From an uncultured Bdellovibrio sp. (GTDB lineage: Bacteria; Bdellovibrionota; Bdellovibrionia; Bdellovibrionales; Bdellovibrionaceae), in assembly GCA_946480995.1 (NCBI GenBank), contig CAMLMF010000118.1:1-7388 (forward strand): 7,388 nt of DNA, written 5' to 3'. Within the stretch, counting starts at the first letter, position 1. Each line of letters starts with the position of its first letter. Shown here one piece after another: positions 6,871 to 7,388 of the stretch. Both the position numbers and the translations under genes were made by a program. Under the pieces are notes generated by a model that ran no database searches, was not told where the DNA came from, and saw nothing but the letters and a program-made list of their open reading frames with translations.

Positions 6871-6900
6871 AGACACGACCTCTAGCTTTTGGTCGTGTCT
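6871..6900. other. Perfect 10-bp inverted repeat after cheB
   Basis: AGACACGACC (6871-6880) and GGTCGTGTCT (6891-6900) are exact reverse complements around a ten-base loop, starting four bases after the cheB stop. There is no T-run after either arm: the plus side continues GCCGATAAG and the minus side CAAATT. It is therefore not a standard intrinsic terminator. It could be a weak terminator, an RNA stability or processing hairpin, or an operator. Confidence 0.7.
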
Positions 6901-6908
6901 GCCGATAA
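6882..6908 (+). promoter_or_regulatory. Possible sigma-28 type promoter for the HD-domain gene
   Basis: GCCGATAA at 6901-6908 is an exact match to the sigma-28 -10 consensus. The -35 region is weaker: CTAGCTTT at the ideal eleven-base spacing matches TAAAGTTT at four of eight, and TAGCTTTT at ten-base spacing at five of eight. Transcription would start at about 6915-6916, right at the downstream ATG. The -35 lies in the loop of the inverted repeat. Confidence 0.35.
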
Positions 6909-6915
6909 GTCCGAG

Positions 6916-7388
6916 ATGGACTCAAAACATTTCCCGGACGAATATGTAGCCGTTTCCAGAGACGAATTCATCACTGGCACAACAGTGCCAGTCGATATAT
7001 TTCTTAAACTTTCCGAAGAAAAATACGTCCTTATTCTAAAAGAAGGCCAAAAGGTGCAGTTCGATCAAATGCACTTTGCTGAAAAAGCAGATTGGCTTTA
7101 CGTGCGTCGCGCGGATTATCAAAAATGCGTCGGCCAAGCTTTGACGGTGGCGGGCATTGTCATTGACAGCAATAAAATCAGCGAAGAAAAGAAAACTATT
7201 TATCTTTCGAAGGCCGCAGATTTCATTTTTAAAGAAATCGAGCTTTTAGGTTTTAACCACGCGACACTTGAACATTCCAAGATCGTTAGTAAGTCTATTC
7301 AGACGCTAGTCGATAACAAGCCTGATATATCGGCAGTGATTTCGATGATGTCGGGTCTTAATGACCACTTGATTCGCCATTCGATGAT
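6916..7388 (+). CDS. HD-domain protein, N-terminal part (possible HD-GYP), runs off the window
   Basis: 157 residues are visible and the frame is still open at the window end. Residues about 10-85 form an alpha/beta domain (DEFITGTTVPVDIFLKLSEEKYVLILKEGQ) that resembles, from memory, the N-terminal domain placed before the HD domain in Bdellovibrio-type HD-GYP proteins. A helical stretch follows (about 90-145). The last visible residues, NDHLIRHSM, look like the opening of an HD phosphohydrolase domain, with His155 as the probable first conserved histidine. HD-GYP proteins usually break down cyclic-di-GMP, but the HD and GYP motifs lie beyond the window, so activity cannot be judged. No convincing ribosome site precedes the ATG at 6916. 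In-frame GTG at 6895 and TTG at 6889 are alternatives, also without one; an in-frame TAG at 6883 limits further extension. It lies 49 bases after cheB on the same strand, separated by an inverted repeat and a promoter-like box. Confidence 0.82.
   Translation, partial: MDSKHFPDEYVAVSRDEFITGTTVPVDIFLKLSEEKYVLILKEGQKVQFDQMHFAEKADWLYVRRADYQKCVGQALTVAGIVIDSNKISEEKKTIYLSKAADFIFKEIELLGFNHATLEHSKIVSKSIQTLVDNKPDISAVISMMSGLNDHLIRHSM
6973..6992 (+). other. Perfect 8-bp hairpin early in the HD-domain gene
   Basis: ACTGGCAC and GTGCCAGT are exact reverse complements around AACA, 57 bases into the reading frame (codons about 20-26, Thr-Gly-Thr-Thr-Val-Pro-Val). In the mRNA this would be a stable small hairpin. 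It may be a coincidence of coding, or it may affect translation or pausing. Confidence 0.45.

Noticed and set aside
6454..6876. 140-codon minus-strand frame opposite cheB
   Set aside because: Its Pro/His/Arg-rich composition is typical of a shadow frame, and cheB on the plus strand is beyond doubt.
6871..6900. Standard intrinsic terminator after cheB
   Set aside because: The stem is perfect but no T-run follows on either strand, so it is listed as an inverted repeat of open function instead.
1..7388. tRNA, rRNA, CRISPR array, insertion sequence or attachment site
   Set aside because: No regularly spaced repeats, transposase-like protein, cloverleaf or terminal inverted repeats were seen.

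Overview
The window is a chromosomal stretch from a Gram-negative flagellated bacterium. It carries a core chemotaxis signalling cluster, preceded by two exported proteins of unknown function and followed by the start of an HD-domain protein. The closest match from memory is the Bdellovibrio lineage (Bdellovibrionota). That rests on the style of the HD protein's N-terminal domain, the moderate base composition and the general look of the proteins. It is inference, since no marker gene is present.

Layout. (1) 91-2090, plus strand: two overlapping genes (TAATG junction). The first encodes an exported thioredoxin-fold-like protein without a CXXC centre. The second encodes an exported, cysteine-containing, probably beta-propeller protein. 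A hairpin terminator at 2096-2127 sits between this pair and the convergent cheW and can serve both strands. (2) 2150-2644, minus strand: cheW. (3) 2645-2878: a divergent control region of 234 bases with a duplicated near-palindromic element and several promoter-like boxes. (4) 2879-6866, plus strand: cheA, cheR and cheB, tightly packed. cheA and cheR overlap as ATGA, and cheR and cheB are 11 bases apart, so this is almost certainly one operon. (5) 6867-6915: a short gap with a perfect 10-bp inverted repeat and an exact sigma-28 type -10 box. (6) 6916 to the window end: the N-terminal part of an HD-domain (possibly HD-GYP) protein, cut off by the window edge.

How the genes work together. CheW couples receptors to the kinase CheA. 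CheA phosphorylates itself on His51 and passes phosphate to CheB, and to a CheY not in this window. CheR adds methyl groups to receptors and CheB removes them, which gives adaptation. No receptor, CheY, CheZ, CheD or CheC gene is visible here, so they must lie elsewhere. The downstream HD protein may tie cyclic-di-GMP or another nucleotide signal to motility, but that depends on the unseen part of its domain.

Most notable points: a CheA with no recognisable P2 domain and a long Ala/Pro linker containing one helix-like island; a duplicated TTGTAACAA element between cheW and cheA; an exact GCCGATAA box placed so that its transcript would begin at or next to the HD gene's start codon, which has no Shine-Dalgarno sequence; and the coupled pair of unrecognised exported proteins at the left.
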